Source of the DNA: a virus
DNA length: 43,632 nt
Virus record (IMG/VR): IMGVR_UViG_3300047667_001165
Span: 1-43,632 of that record
Direction: 5' to 3' (one strand)
The notes beneath the pieces are model-generated. The model saw nothing but the letters and a program-made list of their open reading frames with translations, had not been told where the DNA came from and searched no databases. The position numbers were made by a program, and so were the translations under genes. Of this stretch, positions 7,843 through 16,345 are shown piece after piece; within the stretch, counting starts at the first letter, position 1, and each line of letters begins with the position of its first letter.

Positions 7843-9513
7843 AATACATTCACAAAGAGAATGACAACTTAACTCGGGTATACTCAACTCCTCAAGAGAT
7901 AGTGGTGTGAAATTGGGGTTAAATAGTTGAGGCTCTATACCTTCACACGACTGTGAACCCAAACTCCAGTTAATTTTAGTAACAAAACTAACATCGTTTG
8001 CGGGTAGACTATCGGGGATTCCCGAGTCAACATTAAACACCTCGACACCGATCAATCTATTTTTGATATAAGTTATTATATCAAAAACAACATCCAAAGT
8101 TCTATCCCATGCATGGCAAGAAACAATCTCATCATGTCGGTGGAAGGCTTGATGGTTTAGCACAATGACATCACTTCCGGTGAACTCGGGTGTTTGGCCG
8201 ATTACTATGAATTGTCTTTCGCCCGAAATGTCTACAATTTCATATAATAAATGTCCGCCTCCTATTATAACCCCTTCGCTTTCTAGTTTAGTATAAACGT
8301 CTTCTATGGTTAACCCGTCACCCTCGATTTCTAAAAAGTCATCTTCGATAGGGTATAAAACCCCTACATCGACAGAAACGTAATTACTTTCGGCGTCTAG
8401 TGTTGATACAAACTTCCCAACAATCTTTTGGTTAAACGAGTTAAGCAGAGTGTAAAGCTTTTGAATACTGTCGTTCACCACCATATCACTATTCAGTTCA
8501 TCAGGATGAATCAATATAGTCTCTTTGGGAAACGCCAACCCGTCCTCGCTTAAAATAGTAGTAACGAATTGGTATTCGATTTCCCTAACCACAGAACCGC
8601 CATCAATAACCATCAAAGATGTCCCGTAACGATCAATAGAAATTAGATCCTCTCTGGTATTGGAATATATCTCCAGACCATTAAAGGCATACTTCTTCAG
8701 TAATGTGGTTGACCCAACCCATAAGAATCCTTCTTGGGTTTTGTCAACAAGAATCTTATCCACTTCGGGTATCCCGTGTCTGATAACTTGGTCTTTAAAA
8801 ATTAATTCGGAAGTGGTTACTTTGTAAATTACACCATCCACAACATCAACATCAACTACCCCCGCTACATCTATATTCACTACAAAAGATAGAAACTCAT
8901 TATAGTGTTTTAAAACTTGGGTGTCTTGATCGAAAATATAAAGCTGACCCTTATCTAAAATAATCTTGACAGGATCTTTGAATTTATATTCGGAAGATTT
9001 GGAGCCAACCCCACCGAAGAAAGTTAGGAACTTGAAAGGATTAGATTCGATGTCCAGCTTTAAAACAAAATTACCATCCAATACAAACAAAACATCACCA
9101 TTTAAAGCAACATCTCGGATATCAAAGAATCGCCCAAACTGGGTTTGTGTTATAGTCTGTTGTAAAACACCTTTCTGATAAATTGTTATTTCATTTTTGG
9201 TGAACGTTACCTCAAATTTATCGGAAGTTTTCAAACCCAATATATCGTCACCATATTCGGGGCATGTTAAAGTTTCTAACGGTAGGACCGAATTGTATAT
9301 TTTAGCGAAGCCCTCCAAGTATTCGACATTAGCGTATACCTTTTCGAATAGAGGGTTAATATTCTCTGAAAAGTAGAAATCATAAGGAACTCTGAGATCT
9401 TCCTCTTGAAAAGGGAGAATGAAAGAACTTCTAATAGTTCTAAAAACACCAGAATCATACGCCTCTAAATCGTCAAGGAGTATGTCGGAATCTAATGGGG
9501 TAATGATGCTCAC
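7612..9513 (-). CDS. Propeller-like tail protein with C-terminal 27-residue repeats, 633 aa
   Basis: A GTG start is used (GTG AGC ATC ATT). Residues about 90-340 contain five or more blade-like segments with paired strands (VLFVLDGNFVLKLDIE, QLYIFDQDTQVLKHY, GFLWVGSTTLLKKYAF, SLMVIDGGSVVREIEY), suggesting a beta-propeller of NHL/WD-like type. The last 75 residues are repeats of LYFGGDGARYTGGPC-IYSTEPSCN, each with two Cys. The protein sits between baseplate-side genes and fibre genes, so a tail or baseplate-peripheral structural role is inferred. The Cys-, Tyr- and Gly-rich repeats could form a distal binding or oligomerisation tip. I do not recognise a named family. Confidence 0.65.
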   Translation of the reverse strand: MSIITPLDSDILLDDLEAYDSGVFRTIRSSFILPFQEEDLRVPYDFYFSENINPLFEKVYANVEYLEGFAKIYNSVLPLETLTCPEYGDDILGLKTSDKFEVTFTKNEITIYQKGVLQQTITQTQFGRFFDIRDVALNGDVLFVLDGNFVLKLDIESNPFKFLTFFGGVGSKSSEYKFKDPVKIILDKGQLYIFDQDTQVLKHYNEFLSFVVNIDVAGVVDVDVVDGVIYKVTTSELIFKDQVIRHGIPEVDKILVDKTQEGFLWVGSTTLLKKYAFNGLEIYSNTREDLISIDRYGTSLMVIDGGSVVREIEYQFVTTILSEDGLAFPKETILIHPDELNSDMVVNDSIQKLYTLLNSFNQKIVGKFVSTLDAESNYVSVDVGVLYPIEDDFLEIEGDGLTIEDVYTKLESEGVIIGGGHLLYEIVDISGERQFIVIGQTPEFTGSDVIVLNHQAFHRHDEIVSCHAWDRTLDVVFDIITYIKNRLIGVEVFNVDSGIPDSLPANDVSFVTKINWSLGSQSCEGIEPQLFNPNFTPLSLEELSIPELSCHSLCECIDALYFGGDGARYTGGPCVVYSTEPSCNEVLYFGGDGARYTGGPCGIYSTEPSCNEVLYFDEAGSMYSDGSCGVYSD

Positions 9514-9526
9514 TTACTTATTTAGT

Positions 9527-10018
9527 TTACCAACCCAGAAAGTTATAACCACCATCTTTACCCCATGCCATTTCATGTAGATGTTTAGCGGTATCCAGTT
9601 GCGCTCTGTGGTCGATTCTAGACTGTCTCATGTCATTCCTGACTTCATTCATGACAATCTCAGTAGAGGGCGTGAACATGGCTTGTGGGAACATTCTGGC
9701 TACTTCTGGGTTCACCGAGTGTTCGGAGTAGCTAACGCCATTGGTCGAGTCTATCTTGTCTAGGAAATTATCAACCATTCCCTCTAGGGCTTGCACACTA
9801 TTAAACTGTTTTGATGAAACTTGTGGATTAAAATTATTTAATCTAGAATCAATTTTAGATATACCTTCATCTGATATATCAACAATAGGGGAAGGTGCAT
9901 TGGAATTAAATGCTCGCAGAAAATCCTCTTTGATGTCGTCAAAAGTAACGAACTTCAAAATAGGCTTACCTTCAGATGTGACTTCGCCTGTTGGTATATC
10001 TGGAATCACTGCATTCAT
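9527..10018 (-). CDS. Hypothetical protein, 163 aa
   Basis: Unrecognised 163-residue soluble protein. Features are an acidic middle (DISDEGISKIDSRLNNF), the helix-prone block FNSVQALEGMVDNFLDKIDS, and a C-terminus rich in Met, His and Gln (MRQSRIDHRAQLDTAKHLHEMAWGKDGGYNFLGW). It is 13 nt upstream of the propeller protein and 8 nt downstream of a small acidic gene, all on the same strand, so it probably belongs to the late virion transcript. No membrane segment or enzyme motif was seen. Confidence 0.55.
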   Translation of the reverse strand: MNAVIPDIPTGEVTSEGKPILKFVTFDDIKEDFLRAFNSNAPSPIVDISDEGISKIDSRLNNFNPQVSSKQFNSVQALEGMVDNFLDKIDSTNGVSYSEHSVNPEVARMFPQAMFTPSTEIVMNEVRNDMRQSRIDHRAQLDTAKHLHEMAWGKDGGYNFLGW

Positions 10019-10026
10019 ATTATGGA

Positions 10027-10449
10027 TTAGTATTGTTCAATCGATTCTGTAAATTCTTTCCAGACACCTCTAACATCGTGAGAGACTATACCGTGGTCCC
10101 ATTCGTTAGAGGTTCTTCTTTTGAATCTAGCGTTGTATAGTGATTCTCTTTCGAAAAATTGGCTAAATGCCATAAAGTCTTTATCATCATCACCTTGGTC
10201 ATCATAATAACCATCATCACCTTGGTCATCATAATAACCATCATAACCATCGAGTTCCACCTCTTCTACTATATCCGTGTTTACTGAAAAATGTAAGAAT
10301 ACTCCAACACCCCTTTTGGCCACAGAAACGCCAAAATAATATTCGTCTTTATTATCAATTACATTTATACTATAATTGTCTTTATCTTCATAAGCAAGTT
10401 TCAAATCTTCATAAGAAGATTCTAACCACTGTTGTATGTCCGGTCCCAT
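10027..10449 (-). CDS. Hypothetical acidic, Tyr/Asp-repeat protein, 140 aa
   Basis: The ATG at 10449 is chosen because a longer frame would run deep into the upstream gene, which ends at 10454; this leaves a 4-nt gap. The 140-residue product is acidic (MGPDIQQWLESSYEDLKLAYED) and contains two copies of GYYDDQGDD encoded by a perfect 27-bp tandem repeat, followed by a basic/aromatic C-terminal part. No family is recognised. Its place in a late-gene run suggests a virion or assembly protein, but this is inference. Confidence 0.55.
   Translation of the reverse strand: MGPDIQQWLESSYEDLKLAYEDKDNYSINVIDNKDEYYFGVSVAKRGVGVFLHFSVNTDIVEEVELDGYDGYYDDQGDDGYYDDQGDDDKDFMAFSQFFERESLYNARFKRRTSNEWDHGIVSHDVRGVWKEFTESIEQY
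10185..10238 (-). repeat. 27-bp perfect tandem duplication in coding sequence
   Basis: The 27-bp unit at 10185-10211 is repeated exactly at 10212-10238, with the start of a third partial unit following. It encodes two copies of a nine-residue Tyr/Asp/Gly segment. Perfect identity indicates a recent replication-slippage event. Confidence 0.9.
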
Positions 10450-10453
10450 GATA

Positions 10454-11419
10454 TTATGAATTATTAAAGATAATCTGCTTAAGCATTCCTTGAACAGCTG
10501 GATAAATCTCCTCTGCAAGTTCCTCGTCGATGGCGTGATCATTTATATCTTTACATTGCTTTGTCTCTCCGTGCATCAAAACATAAGGTCTGTAACCACC
10601 ATCACCTTTTTTGCGAACCATGTAGTATGGATACTTAAAATCCCCTTTATCGTCCGGCTCACCGTATTGATCACGATACTCACCACTGTCGCCAGCTACA
10701 CACCATTTATTAGAAGCATTACCTGTAACATCAAACTTAATCGAAAGCCAGTCCTTCTTAACAGTAGGATCTAAACTACAAACAGTTCCGATAGAATTCC
10801 ATTTATACAAACGCATGTTGTTAACTTCTCGGATGAAAGAGAAGCCATCGGGTTTATTATAGTCGGGATCTCCACCACTCTTTTTAGTATCATCCCCTTC
10901 TCCATTTTGTTCGGCTAATGCCTTATCAACTCCCGCTTCGAGTGTTCCGAAGTCAATCTTCGATCTTAAACTTTTGGGAACATCGTTATCTTTATTTCTA
11001 AATACGAACCAGTTTGTGAGGGTTCCTTTGATCTGGGAAGCATCTTCGAAAACTGGTCTAACGGTTAAGCCATTGTAGAACTTATTAATTTTACCAGATT
11101 TCTTATCGTCGCCTTTAGCCAACTCAATAACTTTATCCCTAACCTCTTTATCCATTTTGAATACGAATGGTAGGATTTCCTCATAGTCTTTTTCCGTAAG
11201 TTCAATCATCTCAAGTCCTGTTCTGTCGGACTTCCTAGTATTAAGTCTTTCTGTGGGAACTACTCCTTTTGTTTTATACTCTTCAAATCTCTGTTGAATG
11301 AAATCCTCACCTAAAGCACCGAAAACATTAGAGCCAACCAACTCGTCGATTCTAGACTGTAAACTTTCTTCTAGAATAGAATTTCTGAAATGTTCGAAAA
11401 ACAATTTAAAACTTTGCAT
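10454..11419 (-). CDS. Hypothetical protein with WCVA motif, 321 aa
   Basis: Unrecognised 321-residue protein. The N-terminal helix (MQSFKLFFEHFRNSILEE) has the short F-K-FF-H pattern common at the start of T4-family proteins, which I cannot assign to a function. The C-terminal half has a distinct block: YKWNSIGTVCSLDPTVKKDW, NKWCVAGDSGEYRDQYGEP and PYYMVRKKGDG..YVLMHGET, a compact alpha/beta-looking region with conserved-looking Trp and Cys. A linker around residues 165-190 is rich in Gly, Asp and Lys. It directly follows gp53 with a 14-nt gap that holds a TATAAATA sequence, so it is probably a late gene. Confidence 0.55.
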   Translation of the reverse strand: MQSFKLFFEHFRNSILEESLQSRIDELVGSNVFGALGEDFIQQRFEEYKTKGVVPTERLNTRKSDRTGLEMIELTEKDYEEILPFVFKMDKEVRDKVIELAKGDDKKSGKINKFYNGLTVRPVFEDASQIKGTLTNWFVFRNKDNDVPKSLRSKIDFGTLEAGVDKALAEQNGEGDDTKKSGGDPDYNKPDGFSFIREVNNMRLYKWNSIGTVCSLDPTVKKDWLSIKFDVTGNASNKWCVAGDSGEYRDQYGEPDDKGDFKYPYYMVRKKGDGGYRPYVLMHGETKQCKDINDHAIDEELAEEIYPAVQGMLKQIIFNNS

Positions 11420-11424
11420 ATTCT

Positions 11425-11432
11425 TATTTATA
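11425..11432 (-). promoter_or_regulatory. T4-type late promoter box TATAAATA
   Basis: The 14-nt gap between gp53 and the next gene contains CTATAAATAAG on the minus strand, an exact match to the T4 late-promoter core TATAAATA. It ends 5 nt before the ATG at 11419, so a transcript from it would be essentially leaderless for that gene. Confidence 0.45.
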
Positions 11433-11433
11433 G

Positions 11434-11793
11434 TTACTGCTTGTCAATAATGGACATCATCTGCCCTAATACAGGCTTCTTTAGGATTTTGATAGTTTCA
11501 CCCACCATATCCCCCAACTGGAAAGGGTCATCTATGTTGTTGGTAATAGCTACAGCCCACCACAAGTTATAGGTTTCGTAAAACTTCTTGGCGATACTAA
11601 ACAAAGTATCATTGGATTGAACATCATACTCAACGTAATAGGTCGGGTTCATCCCCTCCGTTTCAACATAGATGGTATCCGAAAGATCGTAGAAATAGTT
11701 ACCCTCTTCATCTTGATCAACATAAAACAAGGTCTCTAAATTGTTATTACTGAGGTTTGGTAATTGTGGTAAATCTTTTTGTTTCTCCTTCAC
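11434..11793 (-). CDS. 53: LysM-containing baseplate wedge protein, gp53-like
   Basis: The 119-residue product starts with GTG. Residues about 50-95 form a LysM-like unit: YYVEYDVQSNDTLFSIAKKF then NLWWAVAITNNIDDPFQLGDM. The combination of a Y-V..NDTL-SIA-KFY segment and LWW...NNI-DP is the signature I associate with gp53 baseplate wedge subunits of T4-like marine phages, which are part of the inner wedge of the baseplate and essential for tail assembly. An alternative is a different LysM-bearing baseplate or tail protein. The upstream neighbour is on the opposite strand 17 nt away, so the promoter must lie in or before that small gap. Confidence 0.65.
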   Translation of the reverse strand: MKEKQKDLPQLPNLSNNNLETLFYVDQDEEGNYFYDLSDTIYVETEGMNPTYYVEYDVQSNDTLFSIAKKFYETYNLWWAVAITNNIDDPFQLGDMVGETIKILKKPVLGQMMSIIDKQ

Positions 11794-11810
11794 AAGGATA
11801 ATTACTTAAC

Positions 11811-12053
11811 ATGAGTCAGTTTGAAGATATTTTTAAAAAAGAAGTTCTCGAAGAAGAAAGCAGGGTAGAAAAGAAACGAGTTTTCTATCCTCGAAAGATT
11901 AAAAAGGCTGGAGGATTTGATCCCAAGTTTATTGATTGTTTAGGCGAAGAACTCAAAAGACTCCAATCACTTGACGAAACAATCACAATTTCACACATAT
12001 TAAAATCCCTAGACTTCGAAGTCAAAAAAAGCTCTAAAGGGACTAACCTTTAG
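11811..12053 (+). CDS. Small hypothetical plus-strand protein, 80 aa
   Basis: An isolated 80-residue plus-strand gene between two minus-strand structural genes. The protein is highly charged (IFKKEVLEEESRVEKKRVFYPRKIKK), with a C-terminal helix that ends in the sequence forming a terminator stem. No family is recognised. Its size, charge and orientation are typical of early phage accessory proteins that bind host factors, but nothing in the sequence proves this. Its last codons double as one arm of the terminator at 12030-12057. Confidence 0.6.
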   Translation: MSQFEDIFKKEVLEEESRVEKKRVFYPRKIKKAGGFDPKFIDCLGEELKRLQSLDETITISHILKSLDFEVKKSSKGTNL

Positions 12054-12057
12054 AGCT
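12024..12057 (-). terminator. Bidirectional intrinsic terminator
   Basis: AGCTCTAAAGG (12030-12040) pairs perfectly over 11 bp with CCTTTAGAGCT (12047-12057), loop GACTAA. On the minus strand the stem is followed by seven Ts, a strong rho-independent terminator for the gp17 transcript. On the plus strand it closes the 80-residue gene, whose stop codon (12051-12053) lies within the stem. Confidence 0.85.
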
Positions 12058-12097
12058 TTAGGGAATTTAAGAATAAGCAAGGTTTTTAATTTTCAAC

Positions 12098-13987
12098 TTA
12101 AAAGTTCCGCAACCAGTCTAAATCCGAATCTTCGGGGTTATTTATAGGCGTGTTTGAAGAGCCAAAATAAATTGATACATTGACTGTAGTATTATTTGCA
12201 GGTAAAGCCATTTGTTCCCTCCGTGTATCGCCGTTACCCTTCATCTTTTCGGAAACAATATGAAACGGTTTCATAGCATCGTCAAATTTCGGTTCCGATA
12301 AATTGAAATATCTTTCCACAATATCGTGATGTAGTGGGAATAACGAATAACAAAACGCATCAACCCTATCGTCATAAACACTTTGGGATTCTCGTTTCCA
12401 ATTACCATTACCCGAACCAGAACCTTCGTGCCTGATGAAAGTATCCATTTCTTCTAGAAGTTTTTCGGATCTGATAGTAATAGTTTTTACCCTGATACCT
12501 CCTCGTTTTCGGCTATTAATGAAGTGGCGAACATTGGATATAACTTTCTTTTTAGTGTTATGGTGATTGGTAATACCAACTTGTCCGTTTTTATTCATGG
12601 CATCTCTCGCTTTTTCATCATGATGGTAGCATATCAATTTAGGATACTGGTGGAACTTCTTCAGCAGTGTGATCAACTCACCACCACCTTTACCGTTGTT
12701 CTCTACAGTGGCATAGCATTGGTTATATCTGTTGAAAATATCAATACATACTAGTGCGAAGTCTTCGACCAAAATAGAATCACAAGCATACTCCGCAACT
12801 TGCTTGGTGTCATATAGGTCGGTGATGTCGGTGATGCATATAGTAGAAGAACATCCGCCAACACCTTCTGCCACATCAACACCCGCAGAGTAAATGTGGT
12901 TTGGTTCCGCATATTCCCATACCTTTAATGATTTATCTCTAGGGTCATTTACATCTGATAGATCTTTAGTTTGGGTGAACATCGGATCTTCTTTATCAGA
13001 CTCCACCTCTTTCTTAAAGTCATTATCATAGAGCTTCTTTTGATTACTACCGAGATCGAACGAGCCGCCGAATTCAACAAAAAATGCTTGCTCCGAACCC
13101 ATCTCAATAATCCTGTCATCATACCAGTCTTGGTCTCGTTTTGGGTGGTCACTCCATAAAATCTCAAAGGGTTTGTATTTTGTTTTTATACCCTTCTTGT
13201 CTTCATCCGTTGCATCGGGTTTGTCTCGCAAAAGTTTTTGATATTTCTTGGCTTTGAAGAAGTATCTAGCAAAAACATTATTCATACCAAAGGGTGTTGA
13301 TATTAGAATACAAAAAGAATCATCTCCTGCTGCTTCCAATGTAGGCGTTAGTGATTGCATAATCTCCTCATCAAGACCCGATTGTCCATTTGCATTAATG
13401 AATGCCGCTTCATCAATAATAAGACTAGTGATAGTAGATCCTCGAAATGCAGTAGAAGAAGTAGAGGTAATTCGGCATAGACATTTGTTATCCAATATAA
13501 TAACACTTTCGTTACATTTCTCAACGAAAGGTTTAAGGAAATACGGTAGATCTTCGAAACTTTCTTGAACCTTTTTAAGGTTTAGTTTTGCCAATTCATA
13601 CTTGTTTCCCAACAATCCGATCTGTTGGATACCGTCAGAGAATATCAATTTCCATAAAATGAATAGGACAACCATTGTAGTTTTAGATGTCTGCCTAGAC
13701 GCATTGAGAACCACCCTGTTGTGGTCTTGGAAGAATTGTAGTGCCTCTCTTTGGATAGGCCAAAGCTGCATGAGTTCCTTCTGTGTGCCCTTTACAAGGA
13801 TGGTATAATAGTTCTCCGCGAAGTATTCAATGGACTCTCTACATCGCTTATACTCCAAAATATGTTCGGGTAATAACTCCATCACCGAACCTTTCTGTAG
13901 CAACTTTTCGTTACCTAGATAATTATTTTGTGTTATAATTTTGGCATCGGGTATCTGGCTTTTTCCCCACAGTCTATCATCTTCCAT
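12098..13987 (-). CDS. 17: Terminase large subunit (gp17), ATPase and nuclease
   Basis: Complete 629-residue DNA-packaging motor. The N-terminal ATPase has the adenine-motif region CRESIEYFAENY (about 49-60), Walker A SRQTSKTT (97-104), Walker B SLIIDEAAF (188-196) and the coupling motif ISTP (229-232). The C-terminal RNase H-like nuclease has Asp in YSAGVDVAEG (D371), Glu in ATVENNG (E429) and the distal DDRVDAF (D539, D540, D543). It docks on the portal, translocates DNA into the prohead and cuts concatemers. A degenerate copy of its ATPase domain lies 46 bp upstream and a strong terminator follows it. The small subunit gp16 and portal gp20 are not in the window. Confidence 0.95.
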   Translation of the reverse strand: MEDDRLWGKSQIPDAKIITQNNYLGNEKLLQKGSVMELLPEHILEYKRCRESIEYFAENYYTILVKGTQKELMQLWPIQREALQFFQDHNRVVLNASRQTSKTTMVVLFILWKLIFSDGIQQIGLLGNKYELAKLNLKKVQESFEDLPYFLKPFVEKCNESVIILDNKCLCRITSTSSTAFRGSTITSLIIDEAAFINANGQSGLDEEIMQSLTPTLEAAGDDSFCILISTPFGMNNVFARYFFKAKKYQKLLRDKPDATDEDKKGIKTKYKPFEILWSDHPKRDQDWYDDRIIEMGSEQAFFVEFGGSFDLGSNQKKLYDNDFKKEVESDKEDPMFTQTKDLSDVNDPRDKSLKVWEYAEPNHIYSAGVDVAEGVGGCSSTICITDITDLYDTKQVAEYACDSILVEDFALVCIDIFNRYNQCYATVENNGKGGGELITLLKKFHQYPKLICYHHDEKARDAMNKNGQVGITNHHNTKKKVISNVRHFINSRKRGGIRVKTITIRSEKLLEEMDTFIRHEGSGSGNGNWKRESQSVYDDRVDAFCYSLFPLHHDIVERYFNLSEPKFDDAMKPFHIVSEKMKGNGDTRREQMALPANNTTVNVSIYFGSSNTPINNPEDSDLDWLRNF

Positions 13988-14033
13988 ATAAATTATATAT
14001 GGAATTTATAGTTTTTTTTAAAAACTATACTAT

Positions 14034-14747
14034 TTACCCCAACTCAACTCTAAGGAATGTATTCAAGCCACCCAGTTGTAGAATACGTTCATTCACAACT
14101 TTACTTCCTTCGGAAAAGGTGGATACGTTACCTTTGAATAGTGGAACTTTACATTGATGCCACCCCTCCGATTTTAATAATGCAGGGTGATGTTTAATAT
14201 AACCACCGACCATAAATATACTACCACCACTATGAGTAACAGCGGGGGTTATGTTTTGTAGGATTTCTGTGTAGGTAGACTCACATTCTATGTGATCATA
14301 CTCTTCCCAAATTAAGTTATCCAAAGAAAGACCTCTAACCGAGTTTGTATTTGGTGTGAATAGTATTAATCGAGATCTATCTTTGGTTTCTATTAATTTC
14401 TCTCCAACAAACACGATGCTTGATTTTAGGAACGATGGAAGTTCCCCTATCACATTCCTGATATTATTAAATAGCAAGTGGTTTATATGACTATTATGAC
14501 CCACAAACCCTGTGTTGTGGTTCATTTGGAAAATTAAATTCCAAATCATCCAGACCATATTAACGGTGGACTTACCTCTTCTTCGAGGGCATTCAACCAA
14601 AACTCTGGCGTGGTTCTGGTATGAGTCAACGATACTTTCCTGATTCGGAGTTAGTTTTATTTTCAATTATTTCTCGGAGAAATAAAATATATCATCTCTA
14701 CATTTCACATACTCCTCGATTTCATCTAACTCATAAGAATGGCCCAT
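14034..14747 (-). pseudogene. Second terminase-like ATPase domain, interrupted by an in-frame TAA and lacking the nuclease
   Basis: One frame runs from the ATG at 14747 to the stop at 14034, broken once by TAA at 14667-14669. The 26 codons before the stop encode ELDEIEEYVKCRDDIFYFSEK, matching the gp17 adenine-motif region (CRESIEYFAENY in the intact gene here). The stop falls where that gene has the conserved Tyr. The codon right after is TTG, from which 210 residues can be read: Walker A CPRRRGKST (26-34), Walker B DNLIWEEYDH (116-125) and a FMVGGY segment in place of the TTP/STP coupling motif. The frame ends exactly where the nuclease domain should begin. It is either a decaying duplicate of gene 17 or a stand-alone ATPase translated from TTG. 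Confidence 0.75.
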
Positions 14748-14789
14748 AAAATTAATTATGAGCCATTTTTATAAAAACAAGAAGATATT

Positions 14790-15383
14790 CTATAGGAACA
14801 TGGATTGCTCTGGTGTGGGGTTTGGGAACACAAATCCCGATTTTGGTTTATAAGGCTTATATAATAAACCCAATTCAATAACACCCATTTTATCCAGAAT
14901 ACTCTTAGGAATTTCACCCAAGAGCCAATCGGATTTCAGGGAGTTTATTTTTCTAGATGTGGTGACGAGATTGGTCCAAGAGGTTTTTCCATTACGGGAT
15001 ATCGGAATTATATGATCAACAGACAACTCACTTTTTTTAAGTTTAACTCCGGTGTAAACGCATGTATGGTTGTCCCTTTCCCATATACGAGACTTGGTTA
15101 ACGTAGGTGTTTTTACTACAGTTTTCTTGTAATTCTCAGCTACTATAATTTGTGGTATTTCTATACTACGATCAACAGTTCCTATGTATTTAGCTTCTCT
15201 GTTGTTCGCGACAGGTTTCATGATCCATTGAGACCAATCCATTCTACCCAACCCCGATGTAGACCCGTCTGGCTCTAGGTTTATATCAAATGCCGTGAAA
15301 CTACCCTTGAAAAGGCCGTGCATAGCGTCTTGCCAATAACACATACCACAAGGTATATAGTTTTTGTTTAATTTTAGGATCAT
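14790..15383 (-). CDS. HNH endonuclease (probable homing endonuclease), 197 aa
   Basis: Residues about 102-160 form an HNH nuclease core: RIWERDNHTCVYTGVKLKKSEL, then SVDHIIPISRNGKTSWTNLVTT and RKINSLKSDW, with the invariant DH, the Asn and the third-position Asn/Lys block. The first 100 residues form an unassigned N-terminal domain (IPCGMCYWQDAMHGLFKG), probably DNA-binding. Free-standing HNH genes in T4-like phages usually act as homing endonucleases that bias inheritance of their neighbourhood. Here it lies next to the degenerate terminase copy and thyA. A consensus-like promoter lies directly upstream. Confidence 0.85.
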   Translation of the reverse strand: MILKLNKNYIPCGMCYWQDAMHGLFKGSFTAFDINLEPDGSTSGLGRMDWSQWIMKPVANNREAKYIGTVDRSIEIPQIIVAENYKKTVVKTPTLTKSRIWERDNHTCVYTGVKLKKSELSVDHIIPISRNGKTSWTNLVTTSRKINSLKSDWLLGEIPKSILDKMGVIELGLLYKPYKPKSGFVFPNPTPEQSMFL

Positions 15384-15394
15384 AATGATGATGC

Positions 15395-15423
15395 ATGCTA
15401 CCTTACTTATTTGTAGATGTCAA
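15395..15423 (-). promoter_or_regulatory. Sigma70-like promoter before the HNH gene
   Basis: On the minus strand a perfect TTGACA (15418-15423) is followed by a 17-nt spacer and TAGCAT (15395-15400, four of six matches to TATAAT). The predicted start is about 5 nt before the ATG at 15383. It would allow the HNH gene to be expressed early by host RNA polymerase, separately from thyA. Confidence 0.45.
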
Positions 15424-15429
15424 GAATTT

Positions 15430-16344
15430 TTATACCGCTACGGGTGCTTTAATCGAAGGTTGGGGTTTATAATTAAACAAGCTTGATTTGGTATGATCCC
15501 AATCAAAAATTCCACCACTCTCTGTTTCGAGTTGGGGGGTGGTCTTATCAATATGTCGTTCTAGTTGAATCTTTGCTTGATCGATGTGATTGTCATACAA
15601 GTGAACATCTACAAAATGACCTACCAGCTCACCCTCTTCTAGCCCAGCTTCTTTGGCCAACAGATGTAAGAGCATACCGTAGAAAGCTGCATTTAGAGGA
15701 ACCCCTAAGAACCAATCTGCGCTGCGTTGTAACCATGTTAGATTTAATTTACCGCCCAACGCATTGACAATAAAACAGAGATGGCATGCGGGAAGTGCTG
15801 TGTGTTTCAAGCCTAGTGGATTCCATGCTAAACAAACCATCCGCCTATCGTCTGGATTGGTTTTTAGAGTGTCAACAATATTTTTAAATTGATCTACGGA
15901 TTCACCATTATCAATCAAAAGCTCTTTACCTGATTCATCTATACCCCAAGACAACTCAACCTGTGGATCATGAAAGCCTCGCCACGAAGCACCATAGATA
16001 CAGGGGCCAAGATCATCTTCAGCCAACATTTTAGCTTTGGTTTCTTCGTCAGTTCCATAGGGGACTTTCTGTGGATTGCACCACTCATCCCAGATATGAC
16101 AACCTCTTTCCTGATACCATCCTTTAGATGTGATACCTTTGATAAAGCCTTCTAGCTCAACCTTCAGAGTTTTGAACGCGATTCTCTTAGTGGTCAGGGC
16201 AGGAAAACCTAGAGACATATCATGCCTAATAGATCTATCGAACAAGGCATATGTATTGGTGCCTGTTCTATTTTCTTTTAGAACTCCATAATCGACAAGT
16301 TCTCCAAGGATATCCAGATATTGATTTTCGAAATTATGTTTCAT
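15430..16344 (-). CDS. thyA: Thymidylate synthase (ThyA type)
   Basis: The ATG at 16344 (2 nt after the upstream stop codon) gives 304 residues, the normal ThyA length; a longer frame would invade the upstream gene. Recognised blocks are RTGT (phosphate-binding Arg), the conserved GCHIWDEW helix, GPCIYGASWRGF, DDRRMVCLAWNP, the catalytic Cys in LPACHLCF (C187), the QRSADWFLGVPLN substrate motif and VDVHLYDNHIDQ. It makes dTMP from dUMP with methylenetetrahydrofolate, supplying precursors for phage DNA. It is placed in the structural half of the genome with a small upstream gene and an HNH gene, an arrangement that suggests acquisition as an accessory unit. Confidence 0.95.
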   Translation of the reverse strand: MKHNFENQYLDILGELVDYGVLKENRTGTNTYALFDRSIRHDMSLGFPALTTKRIAFKTLKVELEGFIKGITSKGWYQERGCHIWDEWCNPQKVPYGTDEETKAKMLAEDDLGPCIYGASWRGFHDPQVELSWGIDESGKELLIDNGESVDQFKNIVDTLKTNPDDRRMVCLAWNPLGLKHTALPACHLCFIVNALGGKLNLTWLQRSADWFLGVPLNAAFYGMLLHLLAKEAGLEEGELVGHFVDVHLYDNHIDQAKIQLERHIDKTTPQLETESGGIFDWDHTKSSLFNYKPQPSIKAPVAV

Positions 16345-16345
16345 A

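Noticed and set aside
14738-14767. Hairpin as an intrinsic terminator for the HNH gene
   Set aside because: On the minus strand it is not followed by a T-run and it overlaps a coding leader with a terminase-like motif.
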